Source: Clostridia bacterium
GTDB lineage: Bacteria; Bacillota; Clostridia; Oscillospirales; Acutalibacteraceae
NCBI GenBank assembly: GCA_017468425.1
Contig: JAFUIO010000020.1
Location: forward strand, 29,185-93,184
DNA length: 64,000 nucleotides
Reading direction: 5' to 3'
The notes beneath the pieces were generated by a model. The model ran no database searches. It was not told where the DNA came from and saw only the letters and a program-made list of their open reading frames with translations. Below, in pieces: positions 45,498 through 55,317 of the stretch (within the stretch, counting starts at the first letter, position 1; each line of letters begins with the position of its first letter). The translations under genes were made by a program, and so were the position numbers.

Positions 45498-46379
45498 ATG
45501 AGCAATTACAGATCATTAATTATCGGACACACAACTGTTGACAGAAACACTGACCACTTGGGAAATACTGTTGAAATTGTAGGCGGTGCAGTTGTTTATT
45601 CTTCAGCATCAGCATATGCACTCGGTCACAATGTTCTTGCATTGACTAAAATCGCAAAGAAAGATTTGTCAAGACTTGAGCAGTTTACACTTCCTAAAGA
45701 AAATGTTGTGTGTATCGATTCGGAAAAATCAACTGATATGGTAAATATTTACTTTACTGCTGACAAAGAAAGAAGAGAGTGTTCTTGTACAAGCAGGGGA
45801 GATGCTTTCACAAAAGCTGATATTGAACCTTTTGAAGCAGATATTTTTCATTTTGCAGGTCTGATATATGGTGATTTTGATACAGAAATGATTAAATATG
45901 CATCAACAAAAGGTAAGGTTGCTGTTGATGTTCAGGGATTTCTTCGTCACGCAAATGATGATGGCTCAATGTTTTTTGAGGATTGGAAAGATAAAAAAGA
46001 AATATTACCATACATCACTTACCTTAAAACTGATGCTGCTGAAGCAGAAATTCTTACAGGTACAGATGACAGAATTGAAGCTGCGAAAATCCTGCATTCA
46101 TGGGGTGCTGATGAAATTATGATTACTCATAATACTGAAGTGCTTGTTTATAACGGAGAAGAACTTTATACTTGTCCTATTAAATCACGTAATCTCAGCG
46201 GCAGAACCGGCAGAGGGGATACAACGTTTGCTGCTTACATAAATGAACGTCAGATAAGTTCAATGAAAGAAGCTTTATTGATGGCTACTGCAACTGTTTC
46301 GCTTAAAATGGAAACTCCCGGACCGTTCAAAGGCTCAAAAGCTGACATTGAAAAATATATCAGTGACTTTTATAATTAA
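45498..46379 (+). CDS. PfkB-family carbohydrate kinase
   Basis: 293-residue kinase of the ribokinase/PfkB superfamily. The N-terminal GG motif GNTVEIVGGAVVYSS, a central DVQGFLRH and the C-terminal anion-hole motif GRTGRGDTTFAAY with its catalytic Asp are visible. The spacing resembles the myo-inositol kinase branch seen in plants and archaea, but other sugars are possible. It directly abuts the PI-PLC-like gene and ends a seven-gene operon at a terminator. Confidence 0.85.
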   Translation: MSNYRSLIIGHTTVDRNTDHLGNTVEIVGGAVVYSSASAYALGHNVLALTKIAKKDLSRLEQFTLPKENVVCIDSEKSTDMVNIYFTADKERRECSCTSRGDAFTKADIEPFEADIFHFAGLIYGDFDTEMIKYASTKGKVAVDVQGFLRHANDDGSMFFEDWKDKKEILPYITYLKTDAAEAEILTGTDDRIEAAKILHSWGADEIMITHNTEVLVYNGEELYTCPIKSRNLSGRTGRGDTTFAAYINERQISSMKEALLMATATVSLKMETPGPFKGSKADIEKYISDFYN

Positions 46380-46397
46380 TCTGAATATTTTACTGTT

Positions 46398-46436
46398 TCA
46401 AGGCGAATTGTTAATACGATTCACCTTGATTTTTTT
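46398..46436 (+). terminator. intrinsic terminator of the uvrB-to-pfkB operon
   Basis: Eleven-base stem TCAAGGCGAAT / ATTCACCTTGA (one G-U pair), ten-base loop, then seven T. It starts 19 bases after the kinase stop. Confidence 0.85.
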
Positions 46437-46566
46437 GTAAAAAACAATTATTATTCTTATCAAGAAATAAAAGTGTTTATAAATATGATATATTTATACT
46501 GTATGAAAGTATGGGTAAGTGTTATCAATTTTAGTTGTTAACAACATAGAAGGAGGAAATACTTTT

Positions 46567-49500
46567 ATGAAAAAGAAAATGCTTCGCTTTGAGAGTGTAT
46601 TGCTTGTAATGGCTCTCATGGTGTCGTGTCTCGCTCCGGGCTTCAGTTTGAATGTATCAAACATTGATGCTTTTGCTGCGTCACACGAAATCGACATTGT
46701 CGATGCAAATGGGAATTCTGTAACTGAACAGTTGTCAGTTATGGAAAGTGAACAGTTGCAATTAAGTTACAGACTTATTGACTGCTCAATGCCTGAAGGC
46801 GGATATGTTGTTTGGGAGAGTAACACTCCTCTTAACGCATCTGTTGACCAGACAGGCTTAGTAAGAGGTCATGACTCATCCAAAGGTGCAGCAGTACGTC
46901 TTTGGCTTGAAAATGATGTCAAGACTATTCCGATTATCGGTAAATCATTGGCTAAAACTCTCGAAAATGTTCTTTATAGTGAGGATGTTGACCTTGACAG
47001 AATGGATACTGACTCCATTGTTGCTCTGGTTTCAAAAACACTCGGTGCAGGTTCAGTCGGTAACAGTCTCACAGATAAATTGAAAGAAAGACTCAACAGT
47101 CTTGATACTGTTATTACTGCAACACTTTATGACCAGTATGGTGTAGCTGTTGCTGTAGACAGTGTCCATGTACTTGTAACTAATTCTGACAAATGGTATG
47201 CAAACGTGCTTCCTAACGGTGCGTTCATTGTTAATAAAGATTCTCTTCCCGAAACTGTTGCTGTTGGCGGTAAAGTAACAGTTCAGGGCGGTGTTACACC
47301 TCTTCGTCTTGGCTATGGTGTTACATGGTCACTTGAAGGTGCAACAATCTTTGACCGTGCTGAAGACTATGCAGAATTCAACCACGAAACCGGTGAAATT
47401 AAATTCCTTAAAGAAGGTAAGGTTACTGTTAAGGTAGCACCCAATGCTGACGAAATTGTTGATAAACTCATGAGTTATATCAACGATCTTGCAAGCCTTG
47501 GTAATGAAGTTGATACTGCTGACCTTGCTGATGTACTTGTTAAAGTTCTCGGTATTAACGTTTCAACAAATACCGTTAAGTTTGTTATCGATATTATTGC
47601 TGCAGCAGCAGGTGCAGGTACGAACTCGGCTGACCTTATTTCACAGGCTACAAAATATGTTGCAAACTGGATTCTTGAATCAACAATCAATGATAAATTC
47701 ACATTTACAATTGTTGACTCTCTTGAAGTCAAGAGTTTTGAAATCGGCGGCGATTTTGAAGTTAAAGAAGGCGAAACTTCTCAGCTTTATATCACAAACA
47801 TTGACCCGCAGGGTGCAAACTCTACAAATGTTGTATGGACTGTAGAAGATGAATCAATCGCTTACGTTGATAAGAATGGTGTTCTTATCGGTCGTGATGC
47901 AGGTGGTATCACGTCTCTTAATAAAAAGACAACTAAAGTTACTGCCTTTATTGATGGTATTTCAGCATCTGCTGAAGTTACCGTTACAGGTAAACTTGTA
48001 ACTCAGCCTGTTGATATTAAGGTGTCAGGTCCTTCTGTTATACAGCCGGGTGAAACTGCTCAGTATACAGCAGAAGTTTTTCCTGACCGTTCAAATGCAA
48101 CAATCCGTTGGGGTCTTGTTGGTGATGACGGAAATATTACTTATGCTAAAGACGGTTCACCTGTGTCAAATACAAGTGCTACTATAGATTCTGACGGTAA
48201 CTTCACAGCCCTTGAAGGCGGTGGCGGTATTGTTACAATTTGCGTTAAAGCAGGTACAATTTCAACTTGTGAAAGAACATATGATGTTTATATCGGTACA
48301 CTTGCGCTTGGAATTGATATCGACCAGGGTGATTTCCTCAGTATTGATGTACCCACAACTCAGACATATAACAGCCAGAGCACACAGCTCACTGTTACTT
48401 TTAATCCTCCTAACGCATCTAACCAGAATGTAAGATGGTCTGTGCTTGAAGGCAGAAATATTGAAGTTTCTCCGAGCGGTGTTGTTAAACCTTCAAAAAA
48501 TAGTTCTGCATGGGGTGTTATTCAGGCTAAATCTTATGATGGCGGCTATACAGATACAATTACCGTATCTTTTGCAAACTATCCCGTAACAGGCGTTACT
48601 GTTAATCCCACAGCTGCTGATTTGATCGTAGGTCAGCAGGTTGATATTACAGAAACTGTTTATCCTCTTGGTACAGGCGCATCAGGTGCAAAAATCGGTG
48701 ATGCAAGTATTAAAGATATTTTATGGACAACAAGTGATAAAAAGGTTGCTACAGTTGATGCTAATGGTGTTGTAACTGCTAAAGACTCAGGTACATGCAC
48801 AATTTATGCAACATCACGTGATGGCGGATTTGAAGCGACTACAACAATTACTGTACGTCCTGATAAAACAAGACTTGATTATGCTATTATGTTGTATGAA
48901 TCAGGTAAAGTAACAGCTGAAAACTGTGCTCCTGAAGATTGGGAAGCACTTACAGCAGCTTACAATGTTGCTATTACTGTAAGAGATACAGAGTTTGCAT
49001 ATCAGTCCACATGTGATAGCGCAGCTAAAGATATAATTGACCTTTATAATAAAATCGGTGCATATGTGCCACTTTTCGGCGTAAGCATTTTGTTAGATGG
49101 AAATGAAGCGCCTGATTTTAATGCTGTAAAAGTAAGTACAAGTAAGAGATATGATAGCTATTCAATTGATTTTGATTCTGCTCTTAATCCTGAAAATGCT
49201 ATGTACGCATCATTGGAGTGGACATCAAGTAACCCTGTTATTTCTGTAGACCAGAATGGTGTTTGTAAGCCAACAAAGAATCAGGCTTGTGCTTCAATAA
49301 TTACATTCACAGCTATTGACTATATTGGCAATAAAGTTACTGACTCAGTTGTTGTTTCATTCGCTAATACACCTGCAACAGGTGTTGAACTTGACAAAAC
49401 TGAAATCACAGATGCACTTATTTATAACACAGGTAAACTCAATGCAACTGTTCTTCCGAAACCGTTCGGTGTTGTCGGTGGTGCAAGCATTGAAGATGTT

Positions 49501-52500
49501 GCCTGGTTCTCAAGTAACGAAAAGGTAGTTACAGTTGACCAGAGTGGTAACCTTACATATGTCGGTGCAGGCACAGCAGAAATTTCTGTTGTTACTGTCG
49601 ACGGTGGTTTTAAAGCAACATGTACTGTTACAGTATCCGTTAACAAAACAATGCTTTTCTCTGCAATCTCTGAAATGAATTCATACAATCTTGTAGAAGA
49701 AGAGTGGACAAAGAAATCATTTGATGTGTATAAAGCGGCTTATGATAATGCTATCGTTGTTTATGGTGACCCTGAAGCAACTCAGCAGGCTGTTGACTCA
49801 GCAAGAAGCCAGCTTATAGAAGCATATTCTAACCTTAAGAGATTCATAAAAACAGAAAGTGTAATTATTCAGGTTGATGGCGAAGAAGCACCTGACTATA
49901 TTTCGGTTAAATCTCCGTTATATTCAACTGCAAAACTTCAGCTTACATCAAGAATTCTTCCTCTTGACTCAATGTATGTTTCAGTTGAATGGTCAACTGA
50001 TTCCTCATCAATCAAGGTTGATGAAAACGGTAAAGTAACTCCTGCTTCTTCTACTGCAGCCGGTTACGGTTGGGTAACAATTACAGTTACTGATGAAAGA
50101 GGAAATGTTGTAACAGATAAAGTTCATGTTTCATTCGCGATGTATCCTGTAACTTATGTTACAATAACACCTGATGTAATCGAAACCAGCCTTGATGAAG
50201 CTCCTGCTAAACTCAGCGCTGTATGTAAGCATGAGGCAACATCTGTTGTTACTCATAACGCAACTATTCAGAAGGTTTATTGGACTTCAGATAATGAAAC
50301 TGCTGTAACTGTTGATGAAAACGGACAGCTTACATATCACAACGCAGGTCAGGCTACAATCACTGCAACAGCTGCTGATGGTGGTATTCAGTCAACTTGT
50401 CTTGTAACAGTTGCAGGTGATAAATCAAAACTTCGCGAAGCTATTGCAACTGCTGATGCTGCAAATATCGATATTCAAAATCATACTTATGAAACAAGTA
50501 TGGCATACGTAGCAGCATATGAACATGCAATTGAAGTTGAAGCTTCAGTTCTCTATACTCAGGAAGAAATCAATGAGGCTGCTGAAAGACTTCTTAATGC
50601 ACTTAATGCACTTCAGCCGTATATTCATATGACTGACCTTAATATCTATTATGAGGGTGCTATTGCACCGAACTTTATCGGAATTGATGTTTCAACATGG
50701 AAACCATTCACATCTTATAGTGTAAATCTTTCTTACAATTATGCTCCCGCAGATGCTATGTTTGCATCAATTGAATGGTCTTCTTCAAATGAAAATGTTT
50801 CATGCGAAAATGGTGTTGTTAAACCTCTTAAAAACAAAGCATGTGGTGCTGCAATCACATTGACTGCAACTGACCATTACGGCAACACAATTGTTAAAGA
50901 AGTACATGTTGCATTCGGTAACTATCAGCCTACAGGTATTTCAATTAACAGATCAATGATGTCAGTAAATTACGGTGCAGAACCGCAGACAATTACTGCC
51001 ACAGTATCTCATAACACAACTGACTATCTCTTCAATACATACGGCGTTAAAGACGTTGTATGGAAAACAACTGATCCTGATGTTGCTACTGTTGAAAACG
51101 GTGTTGTAACATTTGTTGAAGCAGGTACTTGCCAGATTATTGCTTCTACACTTTACGGCGGATATTCTGCAACATGTGACGTTACTGTTACATCTGATAC
51201 AACCCCGCTTCAGGAAGTATATGCTATGACTACTGCTCTCAACCTCAAACAGGATGAGTATACAGTAGAATCATGGGGTCCCTATGCTGAAGCGTACGCT
51301 AATGCAGCAAAAGTTCTCGCTGTACAGAACCCGAAACAGAGAGATATCAACGCTGCTTCACAGGCTCTTTGGGATGCTTATAATAATCTTGAAAAATACA
51401 TCAAGATTCAGAATGTACTTATTACTTATAATGATAACGACACAATCACTCATGTAACTCAGAGTGTTGGTCTTGCAGCAAACTATACAAATTCTTCTGT
51501 TGCTCTCGGCTACAGAATCCTTCCCTCAAACGCAACATGGGCATCAATCTCATGGTCTTCAAGCAATAGTTCAATTGCTGTTTCAAGTGCAGGTGTATGT
51601 ACACCCACAGCAAATGAGGCTTGTTGGTCTGAAATTACACTCTGTGTAACAGATACTAAAGGCAGAAGCTACACAGATACAATCTATGTTGCATTTGCAA
51701 AAACTCCCGTTACAGGCATTACAGTTTCTCCCACAGAAATTACTGATGCTGTTGTAGGCAATACAGCTCAGATTTCATATTCAATCAAACCCGATGGTGT
51801 TTCAAAAGCAGACATCAAAGATGTTACATGGTCATCAACTGATGAATCTATCGCTGTTGTTTACAACGGTACAGTAGAATTCCGTAACACAGGTATAGTT
51901 AAGATTATTGCAACAACTTGTGATGGTGGTTTCCAGGCTGCAACAACAATCAAAGTATATGCAAATAAAAACGCGCTTAAAGAAATGATTGACTATGTTG
52001 ATACTCTTGTGTATACAAACTATACACCTGCAACATGGGCAGTACTTCAGGAAAAATATAACGAAGCAAAATCAGTTTATGATGCTGAAGACCCGTCACA
52101 GGCAGAAGTTAACGCTGCATTTGATAACCTTTCAATTGCGGTTTCTGACCTTGTTGAATACATTTACGTTTCAGATGTTAAAATTGTTTGCGACGGCAGT
52201 ACATCAGAATTTATAAACGTAATTGTTCCTGAAGATCAGGCATATCTTGCTGCATATGCAAATGTAGGATTCATTGTAGATCCTGAACAGGCTATGTATA
52301 CTGATGTTGAATGGTCATATGACGGAAGCATCGTATTCAACCCTACAAGCGGTCTTGTAGCACCCCTTTACAATAAACCTTGCTTCGGCAGAATTTATCT
52401 TACACTTACAGACGATTTCGGTAATGAATACAAAGCAACAAGCTATGTAACATTCTCAAGAAATCCCATTGACTATGTTGATGTTGATAAGGACCTTGTT

Positions 52501-55161
52501 GAAGTAACTGTTAACTCTGAAGACTTCCAGCTTACTGCATCAGTAATCGGTATAAATGGTGGCCCTGCAGACATTACTGAAGTTGTATGGACATCAAGCG
52601 ATCCGAGCGTAGCATCTGTTGATGAAAATGGTGTTGTAACAGTTCATGCCGGTGGTTATGCTGAAATCAAAGCTGAATCAGTTGTAGGCGGCTATTACGA
52701 TATCTGTAAAGTTTATGTATCAACTGACAAGTCTGCTCTTGAAGCTGTTCTTCAGCAGACAATTGATGAAAACTATCAGAGACTTGACTATATCGAAACA
52801 ACATATAATGTTTATATGGAAGCATATGACTATGCAGTAAGAGTTTACAGTAACAATGAAGCTTCCCAGGAAGAAATCGACAGAGCTACTGTACAGCTTA
52901 CAGATGCAATCAACGCTCTTGAACCTTACATTCATGTTGAATCAATTATTATTTCTAACGATGTAACAGGTGGCACAGACGAACACATCACTAAGAAATC
53001 TGCATACATCAAAGGTAAGGAAGTAAACCTTTCTTATCAGATTAATCCCGGCGATTCAATGTATGAAACAATTACATGGTCAAGTGACAATGATGACATT
53101 TCTGTTGACGGAAACGGTAGAGTTGTTATTAATGTTAACGATGCAAGATCTGCTAACATTACACTTACTGTAACGGACTACTATGGCGTTAAATATACTA
53201 AGTCAGTGCTTGTTTCATTCATAAGATTTACAGCTGTAACAGGTGTTGAAATCAGCAAAACTGAAATTTACGGTTATAGCGGCGGTTCAGAATCACTTTC
53301 ATGTACTGTTAAACCTAATGGTATCACAAACGCAGACGTGAAAGATGTTATCTGGTCAACATCAGATGAAAAGGTTGCTACTGTAAATCAGGACGGTAAA
53401 GTATTCTTCGTTGACGGCGGTGAATGTTATGTCACTGTAACTACAGTTGAAGGCGGATTTACTGCTACATGTAAAGTAACCGTTGTTGCTACAGAAGCAA
53501 AGAACGCACTTGCAGAAGAAATCAGAAAAGCAAAAGAGATAGATTCAAGTCTCTATACTGAAGACTCTTATGCTATCCTTGCTGACGCAATTACAGAAGC
53601 AGAACGTGTTTATAACATGGGTCTTGCAACTACAACACAGATTAATGATGCAATTGCACTTCTTGGCAGTGCAAGAGACCAGCTTGTTTATGTTCCTGCT
53701 GACTACACATCAGTAAATATTGCTATTGAAGATTTCAATGCTCTTGAGAAAGAGTATTACAAAGCTGAAGACCTTGATGCTATTCAGCAGATGATTGATA
53801 ACATCAATTGGGATCTTGATATTTCTGAACAGTACATAGTTGAAGAAATTGCATCTGAAATTAATGTTGCAATAGCTGAACTTGAGGAAATCAGTGCTGA
53901 TTATACTGCAATTAATCAGGCTATCGAAAAAGCTCAGGCTCTTGAACTTGATAACTACAGAAACCCTGAAGTTATCGACACGGCACTTGCAAATGCAATT
54001 GCTGCTGCAGAAAAAGATTATAAGATTTCTGAACAGAATAAGCTTGATGCATATGCAGAAGCACTTGAAAAAGCAATTTCAAAACTCGAATATAAAGCAG
54101 CAGATAAATCAGCACTTGAAACTGCGCTTTCACTTACTCTTGATCAGGAATATCCCCAGTATTATGATGCTGAACTTATAGCTGTCTGGGAAGCACTTGT
54201 TGCTGAGGGTCAGGAAATGTACGATAATGATGAACTTACAGTTCTTGATAATGCGGCAATCAAAGCAAAAGCAGAAGAAATTATTAATGCTCATAATGCG
54301 GTTGAAGCAAGTTACAAAGTTGTAATCAAAACTGCTGAACTTGAAGCTGCTGTTGAACAGGCTGATGCAATTCTTCCTGAAGGTGAAATTGCTGAAGGCA
54401 GTGTATATTCGGTTCTTTCACAGCTTGTAAATGAAGCAAACGAAATTCTTGCTACAGAACTTACTGAACCTGAAATGCAGGCTGTTGTTGATGAGTTAGC
54501 TCAGTCAATTATTGCTGAAGTTGAAAAAATACTCAATACTTCTGCAGACTACATTGAAGTTAACGAGGCAATTGAAAGATTCAATGCTGTTGATAAATTC
54601 CTTTACACAGAAGATTCACTCAAAAATGTTCAGGATATTATTGATGCTGTTGTATGGGATTACAATGTAACTTCTCAGGATGCTGTTGATGCAATTGCAC
54701 AGAATATCAACGATGCTATTGACAACCTTGTTCTTACTGAAGAAACAAAGATTGAAGCAATAGAAGAAGTTGGTGCAACAGTTGATGAAGAAGAAAAATT
54801 CATCTACGGTGTTGATGAAGGTATCACTGATGTTGAAGATTATGTAAGAGTCGTAAACGGTACACTCGAGTATGTTGAAACTGAAGATGGTTTCGGCACA
54901 GGTACTGTAGTCAATGTTGTTGACGACGAAGGCGTAATTGTTGATTCTTATACAATTGTAATCTTCGGTGACGTAAACGGTGATGGTTTCGTTGATGGTC
55001 AGGATTCATTATTCATCTGGATGATCATCTGGTCAGGCGACACATCAGTAAACGCTTATAACATCGCTGCTGATGCTAACAGAGACGGCGTTATTGATGA
55101 ACTTGACGTTGAACTTGTTGAAGAAGTTGGTGCTCTCAGCGCTACTATTGAACAACGATAA
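46567..55161 (+). CDS. giant secreted Ig-like (Big_2)/helical-repeat protein with C-terminal dockerin-like module
   Basis: 2864 residues, by far the largest gene here. A signal peptide at about 1-38 ends near the A-F-A-A site. N-terminal region (40-570) has helical and Big_2-like parts. Then about seven tandem units of ~257 residues, each made of two Ig-like strands with WSSS/VATVD-NG motifs, the DGGF-x-AT-C-x-VTV end, and a ~70-residue helical FIVAR-like stretch. Four or more helical FIVAR-like copies follow (about 2370-2740). The end, from 2802, holds two calcium-loop copies D-x-N-G-D-G and D-x-N-R-D-G as in dockerins, implying attachment to a cohesin partner. GGAGG is ten bases before ATG 46567. 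No catalytic domain is seen, so a scaffold, adhesin or surface role is more likely than an enzyme. Confidence 0.85.
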   Translation: MKKKMLRFESVLLVMALMVSCLAPGFSLNVSNIDAFAASHEIDIVDANGNSVTEQLSVMESEQLQLSYRLIDCSMPEGGYVVWESNTPLNASVDQTGLVRGHDSSKGAAVRLWLENDVKTIPIIGKSLAKTLENVLYSEDVDLDRMDTDSIVALVSKTLGAGSVGNSLTDKLKERLNSLDTVITATLYDQYGVAVAVDSVHVLVTNSDKWYANVLPNGAFIVNKDSLPETVAVGGKVTVQGGVTPLRLGYGVTWSLEGATIFDRAEDYAEFNHETGEIKFLKEGKVTVKVAPNADEIVDKLMSYINDLASLGNEVDTADLADVLVKVLGINVSTNTVKFVIDIIAAAAGAGTNSADLISQATKYVANWILESTINDKFTFTIVDSLEVKSFEIGGDFEVKEGETSQLYITNIDPQGANSTNVVWTVEDESIAYVDKNGVLIGRDAGGITSLNKKTTKVTAFIDGISASAEVTVTGKLVTQPVDIKVSGPSVIQPGETAQYTAEVFPDRSNATIRWGLVGDDGNITYAKDGSPVSNTSATIDSDGNFTALEGGGGIVTICVKAGTISTCERTYDVYIGTLALGIDIDQGDFLSIDVPTTQTYNSQSTQLTVTFNPPNASNQNVRWSVLEGRNIEVSPSGVVKPSKNSSAWGVIQAKSYDGGYTDTITVSFANYPVTGVTVNPTAADLIVGQQVDITETVYPLGTGASGAKIGDASIKDILWTTSDKKVATVDANGVVTAKDSGTCTIYATSRDGGFEATTTITVRPDKTRLDYAIMLYESGKVTAENCAPEDWEALTAAYNVAITVRDTEFAYQSTCDSAAKDIIDLYNKIGAYVPLFGVSILLDGNEAPDFNAVKVSTSKRYDSYSIDFDSALNPENAMYASLEWTSSNPVISVDQNGVCKPTKNQACASIITFTAIDYIGNKVTDSVVVSFANTPATGVELDKTEITDALIYNTGKLNATVLPKPFGVVGGASIEDVAWFSSNEKVVTVDQSGNLTYVGAGTAEISVVTVDGGFKATCTVTVSVNKTMLFSAISEMNSYNLVEEEWTKKSFDVYKAAYDNAIVVYGDPEATQQAVDSARSQLIEAYSNLKRFIKTESVIIQVDGEEAPDYISVKSPLYSTAKLQLTSRILPLDSMYVSVEWSTDSSSIKVDENGKVTPASSTAAGYGWVTITVTDERGNVVTDKVHVSFAMYPVTYVTITPDVIETSLDEAPAKLSAVCKHEATSVVTHNATIQKVYWTSDNETAVTVDENGQLTYHNAGQATITATAADGGIQSTCLVTVAGDKSKLREAIATADAANIDIQNHTYETSMAYVAAYEHAIEVEASVLYTQEEINEAAERLLNALNALQPYIHMTDLNIYYEGAIAPNFIGIDVSTWKPFTSYSVNLSYNYAPADAMFASIEWSSSNENVSCENGVVKPLKNKACGAAITLTATDHYGNTIVKEVHVAFGNYQPTGISINRSMMSVNYGAEPQTITATVSHNTTDYLFNTYGVKDVVWKTTDPDVATVENGVVTFVEAGTCQIIASTLYGGYSATCDVTVTSDTTPLQEVYAMTTALNLKQDEYTVESWGPYAEAYANAAKVLAVQNPKQRDINAASQALWDAYNNLEKYIKIQNVLITYNDNDTITHVTQSVGLAANYTNSSVALGYRILPSNATWASISWSSSNSSIAVSSAGVCTPTANEACWSEITLCVTDTKGRSYTDTIYVAFAKTPVTGITVSPTEITDAVVGNTAQISYSIKPDGVSKADIKDVTWSSTDESIAVVYNGTVEFRNTGIVKIIATTCDGGFQAATTIKVYANKNALKEMIDYVDTLVYTNYTPATWAVLQEKYNEAKSVYDAEDPSQAEVNAAFDNLSIAVSDLVEYIYVSDVKIVCDGSTSEFINVIVPEDQAYLAAYANVGFIVDPEQAMYTDVEWSYDGSIVFNPTSGLVAPLYNKPCFGRIYLTLTDDFGNEYKATSYVTFSRNPIDYVDVDKDLVEVTVNSEDFQLTASVIGINGGPADITEVVWTSSDPSVASVDENGVVTVHAGGYAEIKAESVVGGYYDICKVYVSTDKSALEAVLQQTIDENYQRLDYIETTYNVYMEAYDYAVRVYSNNEASQEEIDRATVQLTDAINALEPYIHVESIIISNDVTGGTDEHITKKSAYIKGKEVNLSYQINPGDSMYETITWSSDNDDISVDGNGRVVINVNDARSANITLTVTDYYGVKYTKSVLVSFIRFTAVTGVEISKTEIYGYSGGSESLSCTVKPNGITNADVKDVIWSTSDEKVATVNQDGKVFFVDGGECYVTVTTVEGGFTATCKVTVVATEAKNALAEEIRKAKEIDSSLYTEDSYAILADAITEAERVYNMGLATTTQINDAIALLGSARDQLVYVPADYTSVNIAIEDFNALEKEYYKAEDLDAIQQMIDNINWDLDISEQYIVEEIASEINVAIAELEEISADYTAINQAIEKAQALELDNYRNPEVIDTALANAIAAAEKDYKISEQNKLDAYAEALEKAISKLEYKAADKSALETALSLTLDQEYPQYYDAELIAVWEALVAEGQEMYDNDELTVLDNAAIKAKAEEIINAHNAVEASYKVVIKTAELEAAVEQADAILPEGEIAEGSVYSVLSQLVNEANEILATELTEPEMQAVVDELAQSIIAEVEKILNTSADYIEVNEAIERFNAVDKFLYTEDSLKNVQDIIDAVVWDYNVTSQDAVDAIAQNINDAIDNLVLTEETKIEAIEEVGATVDEEEKFIYGVDEGITDVEDYVRVVNGTLEYVETEDGFGTGTVVNVVDDEGVIVDSYTIVIFGDVNGDGFVDGQDSLFIWMIIWSGDTSVNAYNIAADANRDGVIDELDVELVEEVGALSATIEQR
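48290..53690 (+). repeat. seven in-gene tandem repeats of about 770 bases
   Basis: The marker encoding GGF/GGY followed by AT-C-x-VTV recurs near 48,825, 49,605, 50,380, 51,160, 51,920, 52,685 and 53,450, a spacing of about 760-780 bases. Units have diverged in sequence but keep frame and order: Ig-like pair, then helical linker. Unit starts lie near 48,290, 49,070, 49,850, 50,630, 51,405, 52,165 and 52,935. Confidence 0.85.
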
Positions 55162-55193
55162 AAATTTAACAGAATTGTGCATCAAGCATAAAA

Positions 55194-55224
55194 ATTCCCC
55201 CACTGTTTTGGCAGATGGGGGAAT
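55194..55224. terminator. hairpin after the giant gene
   Basis: Inverted repeat ATTCCCCCACTG / CAGATGGGGGAAT with a one-base bulge and short loop. On the plus strand only CCTTTAT follows, so termination there is not certain; the T-rich run lies on the minus side. It is 33 bases past the giant gene's stop codon and the only candidate terminator for it. Confidence 0.5.
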
Positions 55225-55258
55225 CCTTTATAAACTTTGTAAAATTGCTTTGATTTCA

Positions 55259-55287
55259 TTGAAAAATCTGCTTTAATGTGCTAAAAT
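55259..55287 (+). promoter_or_regulatory. promoter of the PTS IIC-like gene
   Basis: TTGAAA (55259-55264), 17-base spacer, TAAAAT (55282-55287), 31 bases before the GTG start. Confidence 0.6.
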
Positions 55288-55317
55288 ATGACATCTTATA
55301 AATGGAGGCGAATAATT

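Noticed and set aside
46534..46545. GTTGTTAACAAC as a second Rex operator
   Set aside because: It has TTGTT and AACAA halves but no spacer between them, so it does not have the Rex geometry.
48290..53690. CRISPR-like or IS repeats
   Set aside because: The repeats are in frame, diverged, 770 bases long and protein-coding; there is no short direct repeat with unique spacers and no transposase.
47475..54181. Small open frames inside the giant gene on both strands
   Set aside because: They lack ribosome binding sites and recognisable motifs; they are by-products of the repeat sequence.
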